Shown here one piece after another: positions 17,902 through 27,766 of a DNA stretch of 38,660 nucleotides. Under the pieces are notes generated by a model. The model was not told the origin of the DNA. It made no database searches and saw only the letters and a program-made list of their open reading frames with translations. The position numbers and the translations under genes are program-made. Within the stretch, counting starts at the first letter, position 1; the number at the start of each line of letters is the position of its first letter. Source of the stretch: Deltaproteobacteria bacterium (GTDB taxonomy: Bacteria; Desulfobacterota; Dissulfuribacteria; Dissulfuribacterales; QOAL01); NCBI GenBank assembly GCA_026991135.1, contig JALXCD010000109.1, positions 12,284 through 50,943 on the forward strand, written 5' to 3'.

Positions 17902-18480
17902 TTAAAGGGAAGAAAGACTATACAATTGGGGAATTAGATTTTTTTCAAAAAAGCTGGTGAGTTCTTTTTCTAATTCAATTAGTTGGTCCTTTGAAAAGAC
18001 CATTTCAAATTCATTATTTAGAAGTTCTTTTAAGACCTTATCTAGGGTAACTTTTTTATCTTTGATAAATGTTTCTCTAAATGCCATATATCCTTGGTCA
18101 AAAAGACTTTTAAAATACTCGTAACCACCTTTACTGACATCTTTTTGAAAAAAGACCTTATAAAGCGAATCAGAAAATTCCTTTTTTATATTTTCAATAG
18201 GAAAAAGGCGCCCTTTTGAAACAAAATTTAAAAATTCTCTTTCTAGGATTATAAGAAAACAAAAGACAATGCCCTTTGATATGACTATAAGATCTTCCTT
18301 GGCCAATTGGTCCTCTTTGTGGCCATATTCTTTAAGAATATTTGTTGCATACCCTATAATCTGAGCACTTAACTCCTTAGTCCAGGCATCAACCGTGTCT
18401 TCATTATGTCCAAGTTGATTTCCTGAATTTCGGAATCTGTGCTTAATTTTAATATCTTCTTTTCTTAATGTTTCATTCAT
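17902..18480 (-). CDS. Hypothetical helical protein between mnmE and mfd
   Basis: A 192-residue, predominantly alpha-helical, charged protein that I do not recognise. No signal peptide is seen. One moderately hydrophobic helix (about residues 67-80, ISKGIVFCFLIILE) may be buried rather than membrane-spanning. The second half alternates K/E/F/L-rich helices (LLNNEFEMVFSKDQLIELEKELTSFF). Cys is nearly absent. It lies 61 bp after mnmE and 10 bp before mfd on the same strand, so it is almost certainly co-transcribed with them. The ATG at 18480 has no clear Shine-Dalgarno. The intact 192-codon frame in a compact operon supports a real gene. Confidence 0.75.
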   Translation of the reverse strand: MNETLRKEDIKIKHRFRNSGNQLGHNEDTVDAWTKELSAQIIGYATNILKEYGHKEDQLAKEDLIVISKGIVFCFLIILEREFLNFVSKGRLFPIENIKKEFSDSLYKVFFQKDVSKGGYEYFKSLFDQGYMAFRETFIKDKKVTLDKVLKELLNNEFEMVFSKDQLIELEKELTSFFEKNLIPQLYSLSSL

Positions 18481-18541
18481 AAAAATTTATTCTTTGTCTT
18501 CTAAAAATACGCCAACCACAATTACTGGTCAAGAAGTTAGC

Positions 18542-19966
18542 CTATTTTCCAAGACAAAAATTTGAAAAGATCTTATCGAGGATATCTTCAGTAGCCGTCT
18601 CTCCTGTTATTTCACCCAATAAATCAAGACCTTTTCTTAGATCAATTGCGACAATGTCAGGGCTCATTTTCTGATTAATATTTTCAAATGCTGAAGAAAG
18701 ATAGCTAATACACCTTTCTAGTACCTGCTTTTGTCTAAGATTTGGGACACATTTTACTGTTTCTATTCCTGAATCCCTGGTAAGAATTTCAAAAATCAAT
18801 TCTGTTAGCTTGCCTAAACCTTTTTGTCTTTTGGCTGAAATAAGACAAAAAGGCACCTTACTTAAAATAGGCGCATTTTCTCTCAAATAAGAAATCAACT
18901 CCTTGGCCAGACCGTCTGCATCCTTTACCTTATCAATCTTATTAAAGGCCACAATTATCTTTGTATTCGGATATTCCCTTAAGAAGTCTATAACTGCCTG
19001 ATCTTCTAATACAATTCCTTCAGAGATATCTAAAAGCCATACGAATATCTTAGCCTTTTTTGCTACTTCATGGATTTTTTTTATCCCTATGGCCTCTATT
19101 ACATCTGGAGCCCTTCTTATGCCGGCTGTATCCATAAGAGTTACAGGTATCCCGTTTATCTCTATCTGCCTTTCTACAACATCTCTAGTGGTTCCGGGAA
19201 TATCTGTAACAATGGCCCTTTCTTCAAGGCAAAGGGCATTTAAGAGACTGGATTTCCCAGCATTTGGACGACCAATAAGAATAACATTTACTCCAAACCT
19301 TTGAATCTTTGTCTTTTTGTAACCCTCAATAAGGGTCTTAATAGGCAAAATTACCTTTTCTTTTAGTCGCTTACTTATCTCTTCTTCCTGAAGTATCTCA
19401 GAATCTTCTTCTGGATAATCAATTGCAACCTCAATGGCTGAAAGGCAATAGGTCAACTCTTCTTTTATTGAGGCTAGGATTTCATGAAGTCCACCCTTAA
19501 GCCCTGCCATCCCCAGTTCTACAAGGCCTGAACCTTGGGCTTCAATAATATCAAGAATTGCCTCAGCTTGATCGAGACTTATCCTACCATTTAAAAAAGC
19601 CCTTTTAGTAAACTCGCCTGGCTCTGCAAGCCGTGCCCCCTGTGACATTACTATAGAAAGGATATGGCTTATAACAGCTGGACCACTATGACATTGGATC
19701 TCAACAACATCTTCCCTTGTATATGTCTTGGGTGCCTTCATATAAACACATAGGGCCTCATCAACATCCTTGCCTGTTTCTGGATTGAAAATTGTCCCAT
19801 AATAGAGTCTATGGGAAGAAAAGGGGCAATCCTTTCTGGCGGGCCGAAATATCCGCCTTAAAATAGGAAGGCTTTCAGGGCCGGATATCCTGACAATTCC
19901 AATTCCCCCTTGCCCCAAAGGGGTCGCAATGGCACAAATAGTGTCAAATTCCCTGTCTAATTTCAC
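18542..19966 (-). CDS. mnmE: tRNA uridine-5-carboxymethylaminomethyl modification GTPase MnmE
   Basis: A 474-residue protein. The N-terminal tetrahydrofolate-binding domain reads DTICAIATPLGQGGIGIVRISG, followed by a helical domain with an inserted Ras-like G domain: G1 GRPNAGKSS, G3 DTAG and G4 NKID. The C-terminal FCLGK carries the conserved cysteine. With MnmG it installs the cmnm5 group on wobble U34 of several tRNAs. GTG at 19966 is the start that gives the family N-terminus; no Shine-Dalgarno is visible. It follows jag by 14 bp, the widespread rpmH-rnpA-yidD-yidC-jag-mnmE order. mnmG is not next to it here. Confidence 0.97.
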   Translation of the reverse strand: MKLDREFDTICAIATPLGQGGIGIVRISGPESLPILRRIFRPARKDCPFSSHRLYYGTIFNPETGKDVDEALCVYMKAPKTYTREDVVEIQCHSGPAVISHILSIVMSQGARLAEPGEFTKRAFLNGRISLDQAEAILDIIEAQGSGLVELGMAGLKGGLHEILASIKEELTYCLSAIEVAIDYPEEDSEILQEEEISKRLKEKVILPIKTLIEGYKKTKIQRFGVNVILIGRPNAGKSSLLNALCLEERAIVTDIPGTTRDVVERQIEINGIPVTLMDTAGIRRAPDVIEAIGIKKIHEVAKKAKIFVWLLDISEGIVLEDQAVIDFLREYPNTKIIVAFNKIDKVKDADGLAKELISYLRENAPILSKVPFCLISAKRQKGLGKLTELIFEILTRDSGIETVKCVPNLRQKQVLERCISYLSSAFENINQKMSPDIVAIDLRKGLDLLGEITGETATEDILDKIFSNFCLGK

Positions 19967-19980
19967 TTTTTAAAGGGCAA

Positions 19981-20796
19981 TTATCTACCCCTTCTATTAT
20001 TCTTTTTCCTTCTAAGTGGGGTGATTATCACCTTTCTTTGGGAGCCATCGCCTGAACTATGAGTTCGAACTCCCTTAAAATCTTTAAGGGCAAGATGTAC
20101 TATTCGCCTTTCCCTTGAAGGCATTGGCTGAAGACTTACCGCCCTTCCTGTCCTTTTTGCCTTAATGGCAAGACGCTCTGCAAGGGCAATAAGATTTTTC
20201 TTCCTTCTGTCCCTATATCCTGTAGCCTCCACCATAATTCTGGTGGGAATGTCAGATATTTTTCTTTTTAGGTAAAGATTTACAAGATATTCTAGGGCAT
20301 CTAATGTCTGACCGTCTTTTCCGATAATTAGAGAAAGATCATCTCCTGTTATGTTTAAAAAGGGCTTTTTACCTTGGCTGATAACTTCGGCATGGCCAGA
20401 AAGTCCTGAATTTTTTAAAATACCATTCAAAAATTCACATGCCTTTTGGGCCAGGCCTTCTAATTTTTCAAGGTCCGTCTCCTCACTAATTTCTTCAGCT
20501 AAGGGGCCTTCGACTTCTCCATTTACTTCCTCTTTTTCTTGTAACTCCTCCCCAGATTCTTCCCGAGTTTCTTCATGAGGTTTTTGTTCAAAAGGTTCTT
20601 CTGTTATTCCTTTTTTGGGAAAGGCCTTTATCTTTGCCTTTTTCCCGCCAATACCAAATAGTCCAGTGGAACCTCTTGTTATGATTTCTATCTCAAGGTC
20701 TTCTTCTTCACACCCAAAAAATTCACAAGCAAGCTTTACAGCTCTTTCCACAGTCTTTTCTTCAAATTCTTTTGGTTCTGTATTAAATGTTTGCAT
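19981..20796 (-). CDS. jag: Jag/KhpB RNA-binding protein
   Basis: A 271-residue cytoplasmic protein. The Jag_N domain (about residues 8-60, EFFGCEEEDLEIEI...GSTGLFGIGGKKAKI) is followed by a very acidic Glu-rich linker (about 65-115), a KH domain with the GxxG-type loop IIGKDGQTLDALEYLVN (about 155-200) and an R3H domain (about 205-262, MPSRERRIVHLALKD). KhpB-type proteins bind many RNAs and affect cell-wall elongation and division in Firmicutes. The gene is a constant neighbour of yidC. The ATG at 20796 lies 23 bp after the yidC stop. Confidence 0.93.
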   Translation of the reverse strand: MQTFNTEPKEFEEKTVERAVKLACEFFGCEEEDLEIEIITRGSTGLFGIGGKKAKIKAFPKKGITEEPFEQKPHEETREESGEELQEKEEVNGEVEGPLAEEISEETDLEKLEGLAQKACEFLNGILKNSGLSGHAEVISQGKKPFLNITGDDLSLIIGKDGQTLDALEYLVNLYLKRKISDIPTRIMVEATGYRDRRKKNLIALAERLAIKAKRTGRAVSLQPMPSRERRIVHLALKDFKGVRTHSSGDGSQRKVIITPLRRKKNNRRGR

Positions 20797-20819
20797 ACTC
20801 GACAGAGCCTCACTCTACT

Positions 20820-22472
20820 TTATTCAGTAAATTTATTTACATAATATTGTTGCACTATTGAAAGAATATTATTTACCAGCCAGTAAAGCACTAAACCAGA
20901 TGGGAAATTAATAAACATAAAGGTAAAAATTATTGGCAAAAACTGCATCATCTTTGCCTGGGTTGGATCAAGGGATGAAGGGCTCATCTTTTGCTGTAGA
21001 TACATGGAGGCACCCATTAGCAATGTCAAAACTGGTATGCCATCTATCATTGGAATCTGTATTCCTGGGATCATCAACCTGTCAGGGGCAGAAAGATCAT
21101 TTATCCAAAGAGCAAAGGGGGCATGTCTAAGCTCTATTGCCTGCAATAGAACCTTATACAAGGCAAAAAATACTGGAATCTGGAGTAACATTGGAAGACA
21201 TCCACTCATTGGGTTTACCTTGTAGGTCCTATAAAGTTGCATAAGTTCCTTATTTAGCCTTTCTTTATCATCCCCATATTTTTCCTTTAGCTTTTGAAGC
21301 TTTGGCTGGAGCTTTTGCATGGTTTTCATTGACTGGGCACTTTTATGGGCTAGTGGCCAAAAAAGGACCTTTATAAGAACAGTAAGGACTATTATGGCAA
21401 CACCATAATTATGAAGATACTTGTAAAAGAAATTAAGAACATATAAAAGAGGTTTTGCAATGGGATCAAACCATCCAAAGTTTATTGCTTCTGAAAGGTT
21501 ATGGCCAATTGCCTTTAGCCTGTCAATTTCCTTAGGCCCCAAATAAACAACAATTTTACAAAGTTCATTTCCAAGGGGAATTCCAGAAAGGCGGCTTTCG
21601 GTAAGGCCTAAGTCATCAAGTTTTTTTATTCCAAGACGCCAAGGGCCTTGATGTTCTAGGGGGACTAAAGCAATCATGAAATAGTTGTCGCCAAAGCTAA
21701 CCCAGTCAAGTGGCCCTGAAAATTTATGGACGTCTCCTACTTCCTTTAGCTCTATCTCCTCAAGACCCTTTTCAGGCGTGTAATAGGAAGGACCAGAAAA
21801 GATATAAGCGGAATCAGCCTTATAAGGCCTATCATAAAGATAGACTGAAAAGCTATTGACTGAGGCACCTTCTAACCTCATGGTCATCTGTACAACATAA
21901 CTATCTCTTTTAAATAAAAAATCCTTATATAGTATCACTCCATTACCAAGATCCGTCTTGAAGATAAGTTGAGCCTCTTTTTGTTGATTGTTCAAAATTA
22001 CCTTCTTCGCATTCGCAGAAAATAGCCTTGTCCTCAAATCTATCTCCTGACCGGAACCACGTATCTTGACACCGAGAGGTAAAATGGGAGGCTTTACATT
22101 GATTAGATCAACACCCTTTGCACCTTTATCAAGGCTTTCCTTATATTTTTTTAGGACAAAATGTTTAAAGGTAGCCCCGTTTTCACTCATAACTGCCCTA
22201 AAAAGGGGAGTTTCAATGATAACATCCTTTCCATTACCTTTTGGAGCCGATGGTAGATCAAGGGTGGACAATGTCTTTTTTAGTGACGCCTCTTTTGGCT
22301 TTTCTATGGAATGTTTGCCAACATTCTTAGATAAACTTTGTTTTAAAGATGAATTTGTTGCATTAGTTCCATTTAAGGCAGTTGTAGGAACCATTTGGTT
22401 TCCAAAAAAATATTGAAACCCTGCCAATACTGCAATAGAAAGCACTATTGCCAATAATGCTCTAGTTTCCAT
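20820..22472 (-). CDS. yidC: Membrane protein insertase YidC
   Basis: A 550-residue Gram-negative type YidC. An N-terminal membrane helix (about residues 5-23) is followed by an N/S/T-rich linker, a large periplasmic beta-sandwich (about 85-340) and the conserved Oxa1/YidC core of five membrane helices (about 355-545) with YGVAIIVLTVLIKVLFWPLAHKS and VNPMSGCLPMLLQIPVFFALY. The hydrophilic groove arginine is not placed here. It inserts membrane proteins alone or with SecYEG. The periplasmic domain supports a Gram-negative host. AAGGA precedes ATG 22472. Confidence 0.98.
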   Translation of the reverse strand: METRALLAIVLSIAVLAGFQYFFGNQMVPTTALNGTNATNSSLKQSLSKNVGKHSIEKPKEASLKKTLSTLDLPSAPKGNGKDVIIETPLFRAVMSENGATFKHFVLKKYKESLDKGAKGVDLINVKPPILPLGVKIRGSGQEIDLRTRLFSANAKKVILNNQQKEAQLIFKTDLGNGVILYKDFLFKRDSYVVQMTMRLEGASVNSFSVYLYDRPYKADSAYIFSGPSYYTPEKGLEEIELKEVGDVHKFSGPLDWVSFGDNYFMIALVPLEHQGPWRLGIKKLDDLGLTESRLSGIPLGNELCKIVVYLGPKEIDRLKAIGHNLSEAINFGWFDPIAKPLLYVLNFFYKYLHNYGVAIIVLTVLIKVLFWPLAHKSAQSMKTMQKLQPKLQKLKEKYGDDKERLNKELMQLYRTYKVNPMSGCLPMLLQIPVFFALYKVLLQAIELRHAPFALWINDLSAPDRLMIPGIQIPMIDGIPVLTLLMGASMYLQQKMSPSSLDPTQAKMMQFLPIIFTFMFINFPSGLVLYWLVNNILSIVQQYYVNKFTE

Positions 22473-22514
22473 AATAAAATCCTTCTATTCTACAAAAAAT
22501 AATGTAAAGGAATC

Positions 22515-22760
22515 TTAGGGAACGGGATCAAACCCACCTGGGTATAAAGGGTTGCAGCGGAGAATTCGTAATAAGGAAAGATATATTCCCTTTAAAGGAC
22601 CATATCTTAATATGGCCTCATAGCTATATCTTGAACAGCTTGGATAGAAGCGGCAGGTATTTGGGAAAATAGGTGAGACAAGCGCCTGATAAAATTTGAT
22701 CAGCGCCAATAAACCTTTTGTTATAAGACCAATTTTCAGGCCTTCATTCCCTTTTTTCAT
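22515..22760 (-). CDS. yidD: Membrane protein insertion efficiency factor YidD
   Basis: A small (81-residue) YidD with an amphipathic N-terminal helix ([17 protein letters not shown]), the conserved cysteine-containing block [15 protein letters not shown] and the [14 protein letters not shown] end. It associates with the inner membrane and helps YidC-dependent insertion. The track extends it to a TTG at 22775. I prefer ATG 22760, where the N-terminus matches family length, though no strong Shine-Dalgarno separates the options. It overlaps the 3' end of rnpA by about 17 bp, the usual arrangement. Confidence 0.93.
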   Translation of the reverse strand: MKKGNEGLKIGLITKGLLALIKFYQALVSPIFPNTCRFYPSCSRYSYEAILRYGPLKGIYLSLLRILRCNPLYPGGFDPVP

Positions 22761-23115
22761 GAATTCTTTTGGCAATTTTTCTAACTGCCTCCTCTATCCT
22801 CCCATTCAGTTCCTGCCAACTGCTTTCTAATATGGCCTTTTTGGGCAAAAAGATCAAATCTATCCCTTTTGGGATTTTATATTTATTAAGTCTAAAAAGC
22901 TCTCTACACAGCCTTTTTGCCCTATTTCTCTTAACTGCATTACCAAAGCGTTTCCCGACTCCAACCCCCATTCGGGAAATATTTAGATTGTTTAGAGCAA
23001 ATACCAAATTAAACTCTGGAAAATTGATCCTTTCACCTCTTTTAAAAACCTGTTGAAATTCTTGACTCTTTCTAATCCTCTCCGCCTTGGTAAGTTTGAA
23101 CCTTCCCCTTGTCAA
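22744..23115 (-). CDS. rnpA: Ribonuclease P protein component
   Basis: A 123-residue basic protein with the RNR motif region [18 protein letters not shown] and the family N-terminus [21 protein letters not shown]. It binds the RNase P RNA and improves recognition of precursor tRNA 5' leaders. The frame starts at TTG 23115; no ATG lies upstream of the conserved block, so a TTG start is needed. It follows rpmH by 12 bp and overlaps yidD. The RNA subunit (rnpB) is not in the window. Confidence 0.95.
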   Translation of the reverse strand: MTRGRFKLTKAERIRKSQEFQQVFKRGERINFPEFNLVFALNNLNISRMGVGVGKRFGNAVKRNRAKRLCRELFRLNKYKIPKGIDLIFLPKKAILESSWQELNGRIEEAVRKIAKRIHEKRE

Positions 23116-23127
23116 TCCAAAAATCTA

Positions 23128-23262
23128 TTAGACACAAAGCCTTTTTCTTCCCTTAGCCCTGCGCCTTGCCAAAACCTTTCTTCCAGCTTTAGTGCTCATA
23201 CGCTTTCTAAAACCGTGTGTCCTCTTCCTCTTAATGATACTGGGCTGAAAAGTACGCTTCAT
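23128..23262 (-). CDS. rpmH: 50S ribosomal protein L34
   Basis: A 44-residue ORF, too short for the supplied track. It begins [18 protein letters not shown] and contains [20 protein letters not shown], the nearly invariant L34 sequence. The final residues RKRLCV are a little unusual in having a cysteine. AAGGAG lies 8 nt before ATG 23262. It leads the rpmH-rnpA-yidD-yidC-jag-mnmE run. dnaA, often upstream of rpmH in other bacteria, is absent; mreB is found there instead. Confidence 0.98.
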   Translation of the reverse strand: MKRTFQPSIIKRKRTHGFRKRMSTKAGRKVLARRRAKGRKRLCV

Positions 23263-23333
23263 CAGTTACAAACTCCTTAGTCAATATATATATTTAAAAA
23301 CGACTTTATAGTCTATATGAACGGAGGTTAAAA

Positions 23334-23362
23334 TTTTTACTAATCCCTTGTTATTATGTCAA
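23334..23362 (-). promoter_or_regulatory. Candidate sigma70 promoter of the rpmH operon
   Basis: On the reverse strand a perfect TTGACA (23357-23362) is followed after 17 bp by TAAAAA (23334-23339), about 70 bp before the rpmH start. The 220-bp rpmH-mreB spacer is very AT-rich. I found no DnaA-box-like TTATNCACA, so there is no support for an origin here. A good mreB promoter was not identified; TAATAT at 23454-23459 is the best -10 candidate. Confidence 0.5.
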
Positions 23363-23473
23363 GATTACCTTTGCTTTTTTATAAAAAAACAAATTTCTCC
23401 ATCAAGCTTATTTCCTTGCTTTTTCAAATGCACTTTGTTAGTTTTTGAGCGTTTAATATTCGAAAAAATGTAG

Positions 23474-24514
<1,041 letters not shown>

Positions 24515-24526
24515 TTTATTTAGAAA

Positions 24527-25375
24527 TTGTCTAGAAGGTCAAATAATTCCTCAGGGAATAGCATCAAAAAACTCTTTGTCATCTTTCTTGTGATTGCTCT
24601 GACCCTTGGTGGTTTTAGTCTTCTTCACCACTTTAGGTCCAGATTGACAAAGCCTATGGAGTTGGCATTAAAGGATGTGAACGGAGAACTCCAGGATTTC
24701 TTTTCCTATCCCTTCTCAAAATTAAACTCTATCTGGAAAAATTACTTAGACCTCGTAAGAGTAAAACAGGAAAATAAAATATTAAAGGCCCATTTATCCC
24801 AGCTTCAAGCCGAAATAACCACCTATAGGGAGGCCCTCATAGAAAATGGCCGACTTAAAAAGCTTTTACAAATCAAAAGAAAAAGGCCGGAAAAATCAAT
24901 TGTAGCCAATGTGGTTGGTTTTGATCTTGCCTCTTGGCGAGCAATTATCACAATTGATGTTGGTAAAAAACAAGATGTCCTAAAGGATATGCCTGTTTTG
25001 AGCCAAGGCGGAGTTATTGGAAGGGTAATTGAAGCTGGAATGACTCATAGTAGAGTAATGCTCGTTACAGACTATAACAGTAGGGTTGCTGCCATCATAC
25101 AGAGAAATAGAGCTAGAGGAATACTAAAGGGACAGGGCAGAGGAGGATGCATTCTTGATTATGTCAAAAAGGGAATTGATGCCCAAGTAGGGGACATGGT
25201 GATAACATCTGGTCTTGATGGAATTTATCCCAAAGGGCTTATTCTTGGAAAGATCAAACTTGTAGGGCCAGGTGATAGGGCAGAGCTATTCCAAAGTATA
25301 TTGGTGGAACCTGCTGCGAATATGGATGAGGTTGAAGAAGTGCTTGTCCTATTGATCAAAAAAGAGGAAAGATAA
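24527..25375 (+). CDS. mreC: Rod shape-determining protein MreC
   Basis: A 282-residue bitopic protein. A short basic cytoplasmic N-terminus and a membrane helix (about residues 15-33) are followed by a periplasmic coiled coil (about 68-110, KQENKILKAHLSQLQAEI) and the MreC beta-barrel domains (VLSQGGVIGRVIEAGMTHSRVMLVTDYNSRVAA, DMVITSGLDGIYPKGL). It activates PBP2 in the periplasm. The frame begins at TTG 24527, 12 bp after mreB; no ATG exists before the membrane helix. The Shine-Dalgarno is weak, so the start is less certain than the gene. Confidence 0.94.
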   Translation: MSRRSNNSSGNSIKKLFVIFLVIALTLGGFSLLHHFRSRLTKPMELALKDVNGELQDFFSYPFSKLNSIWKNYLDLVRVKQENKILKAHLSQLQAEITTYREALIENGRLKKLLQIKRKRPEKSIVANVVGFDLASWRAIITIDVGKKQDVLKDMPVLSQGGVIGRVIEAGMTHSRVMLVTDYNSRVAAIIQRNRARGILKGQGRGGCILDYVKKGIDAQVGDMVITSGLDGIYPKGLILGKIKLVGPGDRAELFQSILVEPAANMDEVEEVLVLLIKKEER

Positions 25376-25376
25376 G

Positions 25377-25865
25377 TTGAAGACATCTTTAATATTTCTA
25401 TTATTGTCATATTTATCTCTATTACTCAATACTACCTCACAATTCCCAGAAAGACTTTCTTTTCTCCACATTGATCTTTTACCCGCCTTATTAAATTGGT
25501 ATGCCCTTAACGAACAGACATTTAAAGGCTCCTTTTTGATTTTACTCGTTGCAGCAATTTCAAGCCTATTTTCAGTTCTTCCTTTCTGGTCTTTTTTTAT
25601 TAGTTACTTAATAGCCTTTTTGATAATAAGATATATTTGTTCCAATGTCCTTGAACTTTCCTGGCTCCACATACACCTTTTGACTTTATTTACAAGTATA
25701 GAGATACTGGTAATAGAAATGATTTTCACAGGAACACCTGAACTCCTTTGGCCTTATGGCATGGCCCAGGCCTTTTTTAATCTTTTATTGAGTCCTTTTT
25801 TATTTTTTATAGCCAACACAATTTTGGAGTTCAAAGAACAAACCTCAACTTCAAGTAGGGAATGA
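25377..25865 (+). CDS. mreD: Rod shape-determining membrane protein MreD
   Basis: A 162-residue polytopic inner-membrane protein with about five hydrophobic helices, e.g. FLILLVAAISSLFSVLPFWSFFISYLIAFLIIRYI. MreD sequences are weakly conserved; identity comes from size, topology and exact position between mreC and mrdA. TTG 25377 is preceded by GAGGAAAG, a good Shine-Dalgarno, 2 bp after the mreC stop. It overlaps mrdA by 4 bp. It is the membrane partner of MreC. Confidence 0.85.
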   Translation: MKTSLIFLLLSYLSLLLNTTSQFPERLSFLHIDLLPALLNWYALNEQTFKGSFLILLVAAISSLFSVLPFWSFFISYLIAFLIIRYICSNVLELSWLHIHLLTLFTSIEILVIEMIFTGTPELLWPYGMAQAFFNLLLSPFLFFIANTILEFKEQTSTSSRE

Positions 25866-27766
25866 AAAAGTCAGAGGATAAAAAAAATAATTCTAAAATC
25901 AAAGTATTTAGCACCAAAATCCGCCTTAAACGCTTTGACTATAAAGAATTAGATCAGCGATTAAGACTTGTAACTTATGCAAGGCTGTTTCTTTTTTTAT
26001 GTTTTCTTCTCATCTGTACAAGGCTTTGGTATCTACAAATATTAAAGGGAAACCAATTTAAGGCCCTTTCCGAAAAGAACAGCATTAAATACATAAGGCT
26101 TCAACCCTACAGGGGCAATATTCTTGATTGTTCAGGAAGATTAATAGCAGGAGTTGAGCCAAGTTTTAACATTGGTATTGTTCTAAAGGATGTAAAAAAT
26201 GTTGAATGGTTAATTGAAAGGCTTGCTCCTTTACTTCAGTTGTCCCCTACTGACATAAGAATGAAACTAGTTGCATCAAAGAATCAGCCATCCTATTTAC
26301 CCATAATTGTGAGAAGAGATGCCACCTGGGAAGAGCTTTCTAAAGTGGAGGCTCGACTTTTCGAACTTCCTGGTGTCGTTATAGAGGTAGCCCCTTCAAG
26401 GCAATATCCCTTTGGCCCAGTTGCACCACATCTTCTTGGATATTTGGGAGAAGTCAGCCTTGAGCAGCTTCGCCAAAAAAAGTTTGCTAATGCAAGGCCT
26501 GGCGACCTTGTTGGCAAATCAGGCATTGAGCTAAGGCATCAAGAAGAACTTTCAGGTATTAGCGGCTATAAAATGATTGAAATAGACGCCAGAGGAAGAC
26601 TTGTAAAGGTACTAAAGATAAAAAGGCCGGAGCCTGGAAAGGACATTCAGCTATCACTCAATCTTGATATACAGCTTGCTGCAGAAGAGGCCCTTTCAGA
26701 TAAAGTCGGTGCCGTTGTAGCCCTTGACCCAAGAAATGGAAAAATATTGGCTATGGCAAGCAGCCCTAAGTTTGACCCTAAGATATTTGCAAGGGGGGTA
26801 ACTAAGGACGAATGGAAAGAGTTAAACAACCCTCTTTTGACTCCTTTGGTCAATAAGGCCATTCAGGGGCAATATTCTCCTGGTTCTACCTTTAAGATTG
26901 TTATGGCCTCTGCTGGCCTAAATGAGCACGTTATTAGTCCTTCTTCAACTTTTTTTTGTAACGGTTCATTTAAGCTGGGAAGAAGGCGTTTTAGGTGTTG
27001 GAAAAAAGGCGGACACGGACAGACTAATCTTTATAAGGCCTTAGTCCAGTCCTGCGATGTCTATTTTTACAATATTGGCCTTAAACTTGGTGTTGACAGA
27101 ATTTCAAAATATGCAAAGGGATTTGGCCTTGGAGAAAAAACTGGTATTGACATAAAAGGAGAAAAATCTGGGCTTGTTCCTACAAAAAATTGGAAACTTA
27201 GAAGATTCAAGGAGCCATGGCAGAAGGGAGAGACCGTCAATTATTCCATTGGACAAGGCTTTCTACTTGTAACACCAATACAGCTTGCACGCCTAATCTC
27301 TGCTGTTGCAAATGGTGGAAAGTTATTTCGTCCTGAATACTTGCTAAATACTGAACCTAATCTTCAGGGCATTGTGCCTGTTAAAAGTTGGATCCTCAGA
27401 ACCATCATTCCTGCCCTTAAGGGCGTAATTTCTGATAAACATGGAACTGCCAGAATATGCAGAATTGAGGGGCTTGAAATAGCTGGAAAGACTGGAACTG
27501 CCCAAGTTATAAAGCAGAAAAAGAGAAGAGAAGATGAAAAAATGGTCTGGCGTTATAGAGATCATGCCCTTTTTGTTGCATTTGCCCCTGTAAAAAATCC
27601 TAAAATAGCCGTTGCAGTTGTAATAGAACATGGGGGACATGGTGGATCAGCTGCTGCTCCAGTTGCCAGAGCTGTTATTGACAGATGGTTCAAGCTTCAG
27701 ATGCCCAAACCTTCTACCATAATTGAGCAAACAGCCCAAAAAGAAAAGGCTAAGGTTCATGGATAA
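25862..27766 (+). CDS. mrdA: Penicillin-binding protein 2 (elongasome transpeptidase)
   Basis: A 634-residue class B PBP. A 37-residue basic cytoplasmic tail and membrane helix (about 38-58) precede a dimerisation/pedestal domain with QPYRGNILDCSGRLIA and the GKSGIELRHQEELSG segment. The transpeptidase domain has SxxK at Ser342-Lys345 (PGSTFK), SCD at 397-399 and a KTG motif in GKTGTAQV near residue 540. It cross-links new peptidoglycan in the lateral wall with RodA. The cytoplasmic tail is rather long and lysine-rich. It overlaps mreD by 4 bp and rodA by 8 bp, so the block is translationally coupled. Confidence 0.97.
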   Translation: MKKSEDKKNNSKIKVFSTKIRLKRFDYKELDQRLRLVTYARLFLFLCFLLICTRLWYLQILKGNQFKALSEKNSIKYIRLQPYRGNILDCSGRLIAGVEPSFNIGIVLKDVKNVEWLIERLAPLLQLSPTDIRMKLVASKNQPSYLPIIVRRDATWEELSKVEARLFELPGVVIEVAPSRQYPFGPVAPHLLGYLGEVSLEQLRQKKFANARPGDLVGKSGIELRHQEELSGISGYKMIEIDARGRLVKVLKIKRPEPGKDIQLSLNLDIQLAAEEALSDKVGAVVALDPRNGKILAMASSPKFDPKIFARGVTKDEWKELNNPLLTPLVNKAIQGQYSPGSTFKIVMASAGLNEHVISPSSTFFCNGSFKLGRRRFRCWKKGGHGQTNLYKALVQSCDVYFYNIGLKLGVDRISKYAKGFGLGEKTGIDIKGEKSGLVPTKNWKLRRFKEPWQKGETVNYSIGQGFLLVTPIQLARLISAVANGGKLFRPEYLLNTEPNLQGIVPVKSWILRTIIPALKGVISDKHGTARICRIEGLEIAGKTGTAQVIKQKKRREDEKMVWRYRDHALFVAFAPVKNPKIAVAVVIEHGGHGGSAAAPVARAVIDRWFKLQMPKPSTIIEQTAQKEKAKVHG

